Below, piece by piece: positions 26,487-37,802 of a stretch of 64,000 bases of DNA. Origin of the DNA: Pictodentalium vernedei (taxonomy: Eukaryota > Mollusca > Scaphopoda > Dentaliida > Dentaliidae); assembly GCA_031216915.1 (NCBI GenBank), contig CM062292.1, forward strand, positions 2,724,457 to 2,788,456. Reading direction: 5' to 3'. Below the pieces are notes generated by a model. The model saw only the letters and a program-made list of their open reading frames with translations, did not search any database and had not been told where the DNA came from. The number at the start of each line of letters is the position of its first letter. Position 1 is the first letter of the stretch. A program made the translations under genes and the position numbers.

Positions 26487-27326
26487 CAGGCCTACCTCAT
26501 CAACTCTCTACATCGATGAAAGCATCCTTAATAAAAGAAGACAATGCAATCATCCCCAATAAAGTAGTTCGGAACTTGGGCTATTTCCTGGATGAGAATC
26601 TTACTTGCGACAAACATGTCAATCATATCTGCCGCACGTCTTTTTTCCACCTGCGAAATATCAGTAAGATAAGGGCAACTATTGACAGGAAAACTGCAGA
26701 ACAACTCATCTATGCATTCGTCACCAGCCGTCTTGACTACTGTAATTCTTTGCTGTATGGGTGCAAAAATTCACGTATTGTCAAACTCCAATATATTCAG
26801 AATTGTGCTGCCAGGATCCTCACTCAAAATCGTAAGTTCTGCCGAATCAGTCCGGTCCTCAAAACCCTTCATTGGCTCCCAATCCAGCAAAGGATAAAAT
26901 ATAAAATACTACTTATTACATACAAATGCATTAACGGCCTCGCTCCGTAACATTTATCTACACTTGTTAAGCCCCATACACCAGTCAGGAATCTCCGCTC
27001 CTCTGAATCCAATAATCTGATGGTACCAAAGTCTAAACTTGCAACAGCAGGTGACAGATCTGTCATGTGTGCCGCACCGGCTCTCTGGAACTCCACCCCA
27101 GTTCATCTAAATCTGTATTGACCATAAATCAATTTAAGTCCGGTCTCAAAACTCATTTGTACGAACAGGCCTTTATCTGTTGATTTTGTAATTCCTGATC
27201 ATTACACATAGTTTTATGAGCACGCGTGCGCGCACGTGTGCGTGTGCGTGTGTGTGTGTCAGTTACTTTTGTAAAGCCATAGAGCACAATGTGGATTTTA
27301 GGCTTAAACATTATTATTATTATTAT
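26487..27326 (+). mobile_element. 3' end of a non-LTR retrotransposon (CR1/L2-like), LINE 1
   Basis: The frame 26516-26950 encodes the C-terminal part of a LINE reverse-transcriptase polyprotein: VRNLGYFLDENLTC, SRLDYCNSLLYG, LKTLHWLPIQQRIKYKILL and NGLAP are typical of this region in CR1/L2/jockey-type elements. A stop follows NGLAP. The same frame then continues with PYTPVRNLRSS and DRSVMCAAPALWNS, and another frame with FKSGLKTHLYEQAF before a TGA at about 27182. The 3' UTR ends in an ATT microsatellite at about 27311-27326, the usual kind of tail for such elements. The catalytic palm domain and endonuclease are missing, so this is a 5'-truncated dead copy. Its 5' side joins array E directly. 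Confidence 0.88.
27218..27260. repeat. Alternating purine-pyrimidine tract
   Basis: A run of GCACGCGTGCGCGCACGTG followed by TG dinucleotides, a sequence type able to adopt Z-DNA. It lies in the LINE 3' UTR. Confidence 0.8.
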
Positions 27327-29929
27327 GATACACGGTTAATCACTCGACGACACACAGTGATTCTGGGTTATAACGTATTAATTAGGTGTGTGGCTTGTAG
27401 AACTGGGGTATCAAATTCGGGTGTCATGGTGAATCGCCATTACACTTGTTTTTGATACCCTAGTCCCCCAACCACAATTTTTTGGCAATTCGCTTTGATC
27501 CTCTCAAAGACAGTGGAATCACAAATATTGCGACTTTCAGAAAATCCACTGAAAATGTGTTGAAATTCTTGCTACCCATGTAGTGACGCATCTTTTAAGA
27601 AAAAGCATAAGGAAAATTCTATGCGGGAGAGATGCAGGTTGTAGCGCTCAAATCAAGCGAAGTTGCTGCAGTGTGAACATGCAAATAAAAATTCATTTCC
27701 ATGAACTCCTCTTGTTTCAGGTCATATTTACTAATTGCTGAGCATTTTGAACCAACTAGTGGAAATGCTGCCGCCTTTCTATCCAAGACAGGTGCCAACA
27801 TCTCTTTTTATATGGAAAGCTGAGGCCATAACTAGCGTTTCCCAAACTCCCGTTTAGATGTACTGTCGAACTTAAATCACCACATTATACCTTTTATGTA
27901 TAGAGAGACGCGAATCCCAGACAGATGACCATTGCAGTATGTCACACAGTAACAATTTTAATCCAACGGGTACAATGTTTTTTATCGAAGTTGACGAATA
28001 AACGTCTCGTCATCCAAAAAGGCTGCAGATACAATCGGTCGGTATGGGATTATCACAAAAACAGATAACAATTCTGAAATCATTTACTTTGGATTAACAC
28101 GAGGAATGTTTCAGCCAACGGACCCACGGATTTATCTCGGAGGTCCTTTGGTTGAATCTCGTCTTGTGCAGGATTGTTGGAAATTTTGAGTGGAAATCCT
28201 AATTTTGCGTGTCAATCACTGATCCCAAATGACGTCATAGTCTCCTGACCCAGCGGCATCATGTTGGGTTGTAATGGTAGTCCGCAGGAGCGGCTATTAC
28301 TTCAACGCCATTACAATAGTGATACGTGGTCTCAGTGGGCATGCGCAGCACATGTTAGTGTGATACGTGTTTCTGTCGTCCATTTTGTATATTAGAGGCC
28401 GCCATCTTGATTTCTATGGTGCCACGTGGTTGCTGACCCTCAAACTATCTAATAAGACAGAGGTATATTCGGAGGGTGTCTTCGATTAAATGGGACTGTA
28501 TCTAACTACCTAAATTACCTAAATCGACCCAACAATGACCACCAACTAACCCAAAACTACCGAAAGGGAACTGGCGAAGCCCCATTTTGGACGTATATAG
28601 TAGCACGTTGGGCTCTGAGGTGTGTTCGATTGTATAGGAGTAAATATAATAACCCAGCATCCTTGATTACTTCGGAGAATTACCACAAACAATCCGACAA
28701 GTTATAGTTCGAATTCCTTCGGAATCCTCTGCTCTAGTTCTTCAATATGCTGGTTTTCTGTCTTCCAACCTTGTTCGTTTGTTCTGGGGTATACTCCAGT
28801 AGGGTAGAAGAGCTTATCAGTTGGACCAGTTTTGCTTATTTTTACTAAATTTAGGCTTTTCTACCCTTTTCTAGCTAGTCCTAATACTATTCCGAGTACT
28901 CCTGTTCTTGTTTCGAACAGCATGTTTCATTTACCCATATCATTCGATCGGTTCACTTTACTGCAACTAACTAACTATTCAGATCACTCCATCACCCCCT
29001 CCCCCCCCCCCCCCCCCCCACTGTCACGTCGTTCTCTAATACAAAAGTTTCAAAAATAAGTCCAAGATTCAATCAAGCAGTAACTCGAACACGCATCCGC
29101 TCAGACGGCTCGAATCCCATCGGGCAAATTCAGATTCAAATAATTTATTCACAGTATGCATAGATGGTTGCAATTACAATAATGGTTACAAATACATATA
29201 ATTCGTAAGTTTAGTTAACAGTATACTGTAGGGGATGGCATAGCCAGATTGGCTGTCTACCTGTCACACCCACCCACCCACCCCCTCCCTGGAAAGGTGT
29301 GTAGTCGTTGCAAACTGTGACCAAATGGTACTTACTGTAGAAAGGAGAAAAGGGGTGTGACGCTAAGTTGGAGTGGTGCTCGATTGATTTCATTGTGAAG
29401 ATGTAATAGCGGAATGTTTTCCAGAACCAAAATGCTCGAGAGAGATTGGTTTTAGGGGTTTATACATTGGTACCAAACAAGCTGCTCTGGTAACTACTCC
29501 ATTACTCGATGCTAAGGCCCTTCAAGTTCTTCACGGCTTTCTGGGAGTGATAGATGGATAAGACTGCGTGCACCGGGCGTTCTTGTCGGCCGGCGAATTC
29601 AGAGGGCATCATGCAGGGGTTGTTCAATGAATGCCCCTGGAGACAAGGCTTGCATCTTTCCTGTGATTGAATAACATACTGAGCACTAACATTAATCTTT
29701 TCGGACTTAGCCCCTTTGACAGATAGCTACTAGGAGCTTTGTGTTCTTAGGATTAACTGTATCGTTGTGTCGACAACAGATTCCTGTTGGGGGACTTGGA
29801 CGTACTCTTTGGTGCACTTGTTGGAAAGTTGGTGTGCGCAGCAAGTTTGGCCAGGACGAGTGTTCCAGATAAAAGCAGAGTAGAGAGTACGTCTGATCCG
29901 TTGTGTAAACACCTTTTATAGTTATGCCG
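27327..29929. other. 2.6 kb without a recognised gene
   Basis: Mostly single-copy-looking sequence. It holds a decayed MITE palindrome at 28106-28160, a C run at about 28996-29020 and a CCCACC-type tract near 29265-29288. Short frames have no recognisable product. The phrase GGCTCGAATCCCATCGGGCA at 29109 has a near relative at about 36548. Confidence 0.5.
28106..28160. repeat. Decayed MITE-core palindrome
   Basis: GAATGTTTCAGCCAACGGAC followed by CGGAGGTCCTTTGGTTGAA. It is recognisably the central palindrome shared by the MITEs at 31976, 34933, 54744 and 55074, but with many mismatches and no clear terminal repeats around it. Confidence 0.6.
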
Positions 29930-31975
29930 GATTACAAGTTTAATGGATTATCACAACTGACAAAAGTGGAATATGATGAAAGAAACCTGGAAGTCAAGTT
30001 TTTCTTAAACTCGTTTCTGTTACTGGTGTTTCGATTGGTGTTGTCGAGAGCGTTCCAAAGTTTCGGAAAAGACTATAAAGGGAGCTTATCGGGAGATTTG
30101 GTCCGTGTTTCCGTGTTTTCTCTATATGTAGGAGGACAAATTGCCCGGTACTCTTACCAGATTGATTGTCTATGACTCTAAACATATCATTAAATGACGC
30201 CGGTAATCTACCATGTTTTCAGCCAAAGACGAACAGCAAAGCATGTAGTTTAAACAAGTCATCAACCTTAAGTATTCTGTCTTTCCTGAATAGGGGGTCT
30301 GTATGGGCTTTGTATGTTATGTTGTTAATTATTCGTAGTGATCGCTTTTGCATGTTCACAAGCTTCTTAATCGCCCTGGAGCTACCCCATACCTGGATTC
30401 CATATAGTAGTTGACTGTGTATTAAGGTGTAATATAGTATTTTCATGGCTCCATGGGGGAGAATTCTCTTAACTTTGTTACGACTATAGTTCGCGAGTGC
30501 TATTTTAGAACATAATTGTGATATGTGAGCCTTGTAGGTCAAATGTTCGTCAATGTTTATTCCAAGAAACTTCAGTGATTTTTCGACTTCGGTGGTCCCA
30601 ACCTTTTTTATTATTTGGTTATTTATTTTTAGCTCGAGGTTTTTTGCGCATCAACATTAGCTAGTTAGCAGAGCACCATTCAAATAGTTGTTTAATTTCA
30701 TCATTAAAATACGTTGTTATGGGATTATTATGAGACGCTGAGTTGTGCGCAGTAGTGTCATCGGCAAATGATAAAATGTTGAGTGAGGTTGAGTTGCTAA
30801 TGTCGTTGATATAAAGATGGAAAAGCACCGGTACAAGAATTGAACCCTGCGGAACACCACAGCACTGTCTATGCAAGGTCTGATTTTTGTTCCCCATGCA
30901 TAACATACTGCAATCTATTAGACACGTAGCTTCTGAACCACCTGTTAGTGAGACCACGTATGCCATCCTTTTCCAGTTTGCCTAATAGTATTTCATGATC
31001 TATCGTGTCAAATGCGTTAGATGGGTCCAGGAACAATGCCAATGTACTGTTCTTGTCCGGTTTATTATTTTCTATCTCGGTGCCTTTTAGGAGCTAGAGA
31101 ACTGGGAGAATTGTACTATGACGCTTTCGGAATCCGTATTGGTGATGGTATAAAATATTAAGCCTGTTTAGGAAGTTTACAAGCTTCGTCTCCATGAGCT
31201 TTTCTGTTATCTTTGAGAATACAGGTAGTAAACTGATCGGTCTGTAATTAGCAAAACTGTGCTCGTCACATGCTTTAAAATGGGTATCACTTTAGCAATT
31301 TTCATCCCGTCCGGCGCTATGCCAGTAACGAAGGAAGTATTAATAATATGTGCGAGAGGCTGAACTACTTCATCTCCTGGTCGTTTATGAAGACGTGTGG
31401 TGATGTTACAATGTTTCGACAATTTAGACTTCATTTTATTTATCACGTGGCGAACTTCTATTGGATTAGTAGAAGTTATATAAAAATTGTTTAGAACGTC
31501 GTTGTTCATATAGTTCAAGTAAGACTTATTTGATTTCAGAATCTTTTTTCGGATATTGTTTTTCCGATGTTCTCGAAGGAAATATTTAAATTCTTTTGCT
31601 ATGTCGCGGGCCTCGTTTATTTGCGTGTGATAGTGAGTGAAAAACGAAGGTAAGTTAGCTTCGCGTTTTCCCTTATTGATGGCTTTGTTTAAAGTTTGCC
31701 ATGTTTTTCGCATGTTAGTTTTGTTTTCGTCTAGGATATCCCTGTAATAGATTGATTTGCATTGTTTTTTTTTACCTTATTCAAGATCCTGCTGTAGTTT
31801 TTATAATTTTGAATATTACTTTAAGTGGGCACTTTCAGTTTTTCTTGTGATAGAATCTTTATTTATTGTTAGAAGATATGACAAGTCCCCTGGTCATCCA
31901 AGGTTGTTTTATGATAAATGGTTTGCTTTGGCGGACACGTTTGAAGGGGAATGGTTTTTGATAGGCTTCTACGTA

Positions 31976-32289
31976 CAGTTAAAACTAGAAGTCCTGTCAT
32001 GAAAAGCACACAAAAAGCACGTTGATATGCGCGTTAATGTACGCGTTATGGCCCAAGTAACGCTATCGAATTCTGTACATATGGCCTGTGCACCAGCAAT
32101 ATTTCAGCCAATGGACCTCCGGGTAACCCGGAGGTACATTGGCAGAAACATTGTATGTGTTTGCTATGAGTAACCAAGAGAACCTGCCGTGCTTTGGATG
32201 CCATTCGATATGGCAATTGTGCGCAATTCCAACGCGTAATTAAGCCTTGATTAGCGCACTATTCGTGACAGGACTTCTAGTTTTAACTT
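31976..32289. mobile_element. Tc1/mariner-like MITE X, copy 1, inside LINE 3
   Basis: Terminal inverted repeats CAGTTAAAACTAGAAGTCC (left) and its complement ending in TTTTAACTT (right). TA flanks both ends (31974-31975, 32290-32291). It has no coding capacity. The centre is a palindrome TTTCAGCCAATGGACCTCC / GGAGGTACATTGGCAGAAA (32092-32157). The CAGT start and TA duplication fit the Tc1/mariner superfamily. Confidence 0.9.
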
Positions 32290-32605
32290 TAGATGGTTAG
32301 GAAGGTTTCATAAGGTGTGTTAGGGTTAGGAATAAGGTTTTTAGCTTGTAATACTGGGGGAAAATCACTTTGTGATAGCAGAATTTTGAATTCTTGAATA
32401 CTTTCAGGATTTATAATTCTTTTCACAACAAATCGTGGCGAATCACTCAATTTACATGTAGGTGCCTCTTCAATATAAAAAAAACACCAAAGTGATCTGA
32501 AACATCAGATATAATTATTCCGGAATGGGTTGTTTGTGAAAAACTATCAGCAAAGATATGATCTATCAATGTTGCAGAGTGATTGGTTACTCTAGTTGGC
32601 ATTGT

Positions 32606-33032
32606 GATATATATACATTATCATGACCATATGCATGTCCTTTAATTTGTATCAGATTCGAGGTCGTGTTTACAATCAGATCGCAACGATCCCGTCAGGG
32701 CGAGTTGTGATCCGATTGTAAACACGACACGATACAAATTACAAGACATGCATTTGGTCATGATAATACATTTATTGAATAGCCCCGTTACATGAGGCCC
32801 GTTTCCCCCGTTTGTCAGTTTAAATTCGGTTGGAATTGGTCAAAATTTGGAATTTCATTTTTTAGTGCGCAATAACAATGCATATAATGATATTATTTGT
32901 CATAGCGCGGTGTTTACCGGAAGATGAATCCATATGATACGGAATCAGAAAAAGTCGTCTATATGATACGGAATCGGAACACGTTATGTGATACGTACCG
33001 TTTCTCGTGGTTTTCAGGCCAAAATCTATATG
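32606..33032. mobile_element. ~430-bp palindrome-bearing insertion in LINE 3
   Basis: Sequence foreign to the LINE, flanked by ATTGT at 32601-32605 and 33033-33037. Joining the LINE across one ATTGT brings GFLCFI next to MPTRVTN, the normal spacing of this endonuclease region. The left part is a long inverted repeat (32617-32768). The right part holds two copies of TATGATACGGAATC (about 32933 and 32961). Terminal inverted repeats are not clear. Confidence 0.65.
32617..32768. repeat. Long imperfect palindrome
   Basis: Arms run from ATTATCATGACCATATGCAT through GTCGTGTTTACAATC and back through GATTGTAAACACGAC to ATGCATTTGGTCATGATAAT, with a short spacer containing GATCCCGTCAGGGC. Confidence 0.88.
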
Positions 33033-33189
33033 ATTGTTAGATAAAACATAGGAATCCCTGGCTGAACATCTGATCGACATATTCTTCTGTCTTGGGATGG
33101 GTACTGGGTTTTAGAAGGTCGAGATTAAGATCACCCATAATATAAACTTTTTTATTTTCGGCATTTAGGACATCAGTTAATTCATTTAG

Positions 33190-33311
33190 TTTAAACAATA
33201 TTTATTTTCAGTGTAATAGTACAGGAAAGAACATTAAGATTTTATAACATATGGCTGTATACATGAAAGTGGATTCAGCAGCAAACTTGGGGCTTATGTA
33301 AGCTGTTTCCT
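33190..33311. mobile_element. 122-bp insertion with 14-bp target duplication
   Basis: GTTAATTCATTTAG occurs at 33176-33189 and again at 33312-33325, flanking 122 bp of unrelated AT-rich DNA. Removing the insert and one copy rejoins the LINE endonuclease frame as NELTDVLNAENKKVYIMGD. A 14-bp duplication is typical of target-primed retroposition, so this is probably a truncated retroposed fragment. Confidence 0.8.
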
Positions 33312-33907
33312 GTTAATTCATTTAGAGAGGTAGAGATTAATATAGGTTTTTCGTGGTGTATTGGGTCTATAAATGACACCGATAATTTTGGAATTGTATT
33401 TATCTTTAATTTCAATAAACAGAGATTCGAAAACATAAGGAATAAATACAGAAATATCTCTTCTAACTTTTTAAGACGTTCCTTCTTTAAGGTATAGGCC
33501 CAGTCCTTCTCGACCATCGTCATTCTCGGGCCTCATTTTATTGACAATTGGATGATACACATGTAGCCATCCATGTTATACGATGTGTTATGGGGAATTT
33601 GGAATGTTTCCAATAATATCAACAAAAAAAAATGCATATCGTATTTTGAAATGAGTCCCAATGCGCTTTTACACTTTGGCAGTTGATGTGGAATAAGGAG
33701 AATCCTATTTCTATTTTACTAGTTGACGATCGGAAGTCACTGGGCGAGAAGTACCTGCAGTCGTTTACATGATGTTTGAATTGTCGGGCAAAGAACAAAC
33801 TTTATTATTGTTGTGGCGAACAAAATCGTACTCTGCGTTTATCTGTATCTCATCGAGTGTAATACTACCCGCCATCAATCATTGGTAATCCACCACAATC
33901 TCCAGCC

Positions 33908-34717
33908 TTGCAGGCATGCAGGCTTGGCAATTTCAGGAGAGCGATTTTTTAGCTCTCCTTACTGCCCTCCTGAAAGAATTAAGGAGAGCGAAAAATTGCC
34001 CTCCTAAATATTTTGGTCTGGGATGATTGAGATTACATGTATTATGGTCACATAAAATTTTTGTTGAAAAGCAAAAATGTAATTTAACTTCGAAGTCACA
34101 TAACATCACGTAATTTCATTTTGAAAGTGGTTTTGTGGTAAAAGGTAATGGCTGCAACCATACCCAAACACAGTTGCAATCATTTGAAGCAAAATGGGTC
34201 ACACAGCGATATTTTTTTTTTCTGTCAGTTTCAAGTTCAACAACTGACAGCACAGTTTGAGGGGTAATTATTCAAGGAATATTGACACTATACTATTCTA
34301 CCATTACTACTATCCTGTCACTGGAAGCACTTGCACCAGGATGTGGCTGTAGATTCAAGCAGACCTGTTGTCCAAGAAAGCCATACGCCTACCACTACCG
34401 CCTTCAAACCCCCTTGGGGGGGTTGAAGGTGGTAGTGGTAGGCGTATGACTTTCTATGGCAACAAGTCTGGTACACACACAGGTCTTGTCAAGTGTGTGT
34501 TCGGTTGTTGAGTGAGACATCTAGATGTCTAAGAGATTTCGCTTTACCTTAGTAAAGTTAATAAAATCACTGATGTAGTCTGTTGGTTTCAGTTTCAATG
34601 AGTTTGTTCAACTGGATACTTAAAATGCTGTGTAAAGCTAATTGCTCTCCTAAGCTGATTGAGGAGAGCGATTTTTTGCCCTCCTGCATTTTTCAGAATG
34701 CCAGGCCTGGGCATGCA
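33908..34717. mobile_element. Foldback element with CTCTCC-rich ends
   Basis: The left end has TTGCAGGCATGCAGGCTTGG then AGGAGAGCGATTTTTT. The right end has GGAGAGCGATTTTTTGCCCT then ATGCCAGGCCTGGGCATGCA. The two are imperfect inverted repeats about 0.8 kb apart. A strong hairpin sits in the middle (34360-34470). No coding sequence. A related right end occurs at 51700-51758. Confidence 0.65.
34360..34470. repeat. 54-bp-arm hairpin
   Basis: Arms CAGACCTGTTGTCCAAGAAA.. to ..CGCCTTCAAACCCCC and GGGGGTTGAAGG.. to ..CTTTCTATGGCAACAAGTCT, separated by two or three bases, with few mismatches. Confidence 0.92.
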
Positions 34718-34932
34718 ATACACTCCAAAGGACAATGATTAGGAAATATATTCTTCCATGACTCTCAGAGAAGAAAGTCCAAACCGGGGTCAACCAACAG
34801 TTTTGATATGGATTGGGCGTCACTTCTGTTATATTTTTGGTCGCTTGTCGTTGCAATAGTAACAAGCAATTATGGCTCGATAGGGAAACACAATTACACT
34901 GTACAAATGTGATAAAAATAGCCGAGTATATA

Positions 34933-35236
34933 CAGTTAAAACTATAGAAGTCCTGTCATGAAATGCGCACAAATAGCGCGTTGATATACGCGTTATGACC
35001 CAAGTAAGGCTATCAAATTCTGATCATATGGCCTGTGCAGAAGCAATGTTTCAGCCAATGGACCTCCGGGTAACCCGGAGGTCCATTGGCAGAAACATTG
35101 CATGTGTTTGCTATGAGTAACCAGGAGAACCTGCCGTGCTTGGGATGCCATTCGATATGGCAATTGTGCGCAATTCCAACGCGCAATTAATCCTAGATAA
35201 GCGCACTATTCGTGACAGGACTTCTAGTTTTAACTG
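34933..35236. mobile_element. Tc1/mariner-like MITE X, copy 2
   Basis: Homologous over its whole length to the element at 31976. Ends CAGTTAAAACTATAGAAGTC and GACTTCTAGTTTTAACTG-like (actual right end GGACTTCTAGTTTTAACTG). TA precedes the left end; the base pair after the right end is TG, probably a mutated TA. The central palindrome (35046-35102) is nearly perfect, GGACCTCCGGGT against ACCCGGAGGTCC. Confidence 0.9.
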
Positions 35237-35779
35237 TGTTCATGTAAGATGGATGCAACATCCCTTACACAAAATTGTGGTTTTGTGGTATCCTGGATGG
35301 ATGGATGGATGAATGAAAGATGAATGCATGATCCTTCTAGGTTCATTTGTTGAGAGAAATGAGAGGGGGAAAAACAATAATACTAAGTTGATGAGCAATT
35401 GACAATAACCCTTACGGTTGGTTGGTGTATCAAAAATGGCCATGTAATGGTAGCTGATTAACATGTTGACTGGGCAGCTAGTCATTTTATCTCCCAACCA
35501 TCCGCTCGTTCGCAAATGAGCTATCGAGTACTTGCTCGACCGCGTGATTCATCTCTTTATTTGAGAATACCTACAACATGGCCCCTATACAGGTCCTAGC
35601 TCCTTTCCAGCTCCTAGCTCAAATACAGCTCTTGGTATTCTTACCATCGGCTTCCAACTTGTCTTAAACTATCTGTCCTATGATCAGCCGGTATAGTAGT
35701 CACGTTTATTATGGTGTTCTATCAGCCTTGAAGTCTTGTACCATTAGTATTGGCTACCAATCTTCTGTCCTGTATTAGA
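35237..35779. other. Spacer before array F
   Basis: No supported gene. A GATG-rich microsatellite lies at about 35293-35312. From about 35640 the sequence has scattered resemblance to array F units (ATCAGCC, TAGTAGTCA). Confidence 0.45.
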
Positions 35780-36472
35780 GTGTATCAAACCTCTGGCACG
35801 ACTACTGCTCTTAGAATATTAATACCGCTACGGCCCCATCAGCCTGTATAAAACTCTGGCACTACTACTGCCCTTAGAACATTAATACCGCTACGGTCCC
35901 ATCAGCCGGTACAAACCTCTGGCACTACTACAGGCCTTAGAACATTAATACCACTACGGCCCCATCAACCGGTACAAACCTCTGGGACTACTACTGCCCT
36001 TAGAATATTAATACCACTACGGCCCCATCAACCGGTACAAACCTCTGGCACTACTACTGCCCTTAGAACATTAATACCGCTACGACCCCATCAGCCGCTA
36101 CAAACCTCTGGCACTACTACAACCCTTAGAACATTAATACCGCTACGGTCCCATCAGCCGGTACAAACCTCTGGCACTACTACAACCCTTAGAACATTAA
36201 TACCGCTACGGTCCCATCAGCCGGTACAAACCGCTGGCACTACTACAGGCCTTAGATCATTAATACCACTACGGCCCAGTGTCTCCAGCCGGTACAAACC
36301 TCTGGCACTACTACTGCTCTTAGAACATTAATATCGCTACGGCCCCATCAGCCGCTACAAACCTATGGCACTACTACTGCCCTTAGAACATTCATACCGC
36401 TGCGGCCCCATCAGCCGGTACAAACCTCTGGCACTATTACTGCCCTTAGAACATTAATTATGCTACGGCCCC
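35780..36472. repeat. Minisatellite array F (63-bp unit)
   Basis: About 11 units with ATTAATACCGCTACGGCCCC and GGTACAAACCTCTGGCACTA. Variants are mostly single transitions (CGGCCC, CGGTCC, CGACCC). No frame is long enough to consider coding. Confidence 0.93.
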
Positions 36473-36699
36473 ATTTCACTATCATACTTGTGTTTTTCAC
36501 TATTGCTTTCTCAAACAACTTGTTCATACTTAATGGACTGCTCGTATGACTCGAATCCCATCGAGCAGATGTGTTATCGAGCAACTGCTGGAACGAGTAA
36601 TTCCATATACTGCTCTACGACTTTTATTTGTATGGCTATGTGACTGTTAGATCCCCCAAGGATACTTCCAAAATAGCATCGCTTGAGAATTGGAATGTC

Positions 36700-37802
36700 C
36701 AATATCCCCTATGGGTCTATGTATTATTTCCCTATGGGACTATATATTATTTCCCCTATGGGACGTCTATGTATTATTTCCCCATGGGACTATATATTAT
36801 TTCCCCTATGGGACTATATATTATCTCCCCTATAGGACTATATATTATTCCCCCTATGGGACTATATATTATTTCCCCTGTGGGACTATATATTATTTCC
36901 CCTATGGGACGTCTATGTATTATTTCCCCATGGGACTATATATTATTTCCCCTATGGGACTATATATTATTTAGCCTATGGGACTATATATTATCTCCCC
37001 TATAGGACTATAAATTATTTCCCCTATGGGACTATATATTATTTCCCATGTGGGACTATATATTATTTCCCCTATGGGACGTCTATGTATTATTTCCCCA
37101 TGGGACTATATATTCTTTTCCCTATGGGACTATATATTATTTCGCCTATGGGACTATATATTATCTCCCCTATAGCACTATATATTATTTCCCCTATGGG
37201 ACTATATATTATTTCCCCTGTGGAACTATATATTATTTCCCCTATAGGACTATATATTATTTCCCCTATGGTACTATATATTATTTCCCCTGTGGGACTA
37301 TATATTATTTCCCCTATGGGAAAGCTATGTATTATTTTCCCATGGGACTATATATTATTTCCCCTATGGCACGTCTATGTATTATTTCCCCATGGAACTA
37401 TATATTATTTCCCCTATCGTACTATATATTATTTCCCCGATGGGACTATATATTATTTCCCCTATGGGACGTCTATGTATTATTTTCCCATGGAACTATA
37501 TATTATTTCCCCTATGGGACTATATATTATTTCCCCTATGGGACTATATATTATCTCCCCTATAGGACTATATATTATTTCCCCTATGGTACTATATATT
37601 ATTTCCCCGATGGGACTATATATTATTTCCCCTATGGGACGTCTATGTATTATTTCCCCATGGAACTATATATTATTTCCCCTATGGGACTATATATTAT
37701 TTCCCCTATGGGACTATATATTATTTCCCCTGCGGGACTATATATTATTTTCCCTATGGGACTATATATTATTTCCCCGATGGGACTATATATTATTTCC
37801 TC
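36700..37802. repeat. Minisatellite array G (24-bp unit)
   Basis: About 45 short units with core GGGACTATATATTATTTCCC, some extended to GGGACGTCTATGTATTATTT. Eight-residue periodic frames (YIISPMGL-like) arise in two plus frames and are by-products. Every unit contains CTATATATTA, which resembles a TATA box. Confidence 0.93.

Larger units (their letters stand above)
29930..33615 (-). mobile_element. Decayed non-LTR retrotransposon with endonuclease and reverse transcriptase (LINE 3)
   Basis: Read on the minus strand in order: endonuclease fragments GLGLYLKEG (about 33500), a YRPN-type segment (33350), VYIMGDLNLDLLKP (33120-33160) and PTRVTNHSATLIDHIFAD (32545-32600); a linker containing PWMTRGL (about 31890); reverse transcriptase with NYRPISLLPVFSKI (31210-31255), GVPQGSILVPVLFHLYINDI (30785-30845) and the active-site motif FADDT (about 30760); then FLGINIDEHLTYKAHISQL and YGIQVWGSS (30400-30570), and a C-terminal segment at 29994-30185. 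Stops and frameshifts break it in many places, for example between PILK and the NYRPI motif. It is a dead copy. Three later insertions at 31976, 32606 and 33190 interrupt it. Clade within the CR1/L2/jockey-like group not assigned. Confidence 0.9.

Noticed and set aside
26516-26950. Stand-alone host gene related to reverse transcriptase
   Set aside because: The frame continues past its stop with further LINE C-terminal motifs and ends in an ATT tail, so it is a truncated LINE.
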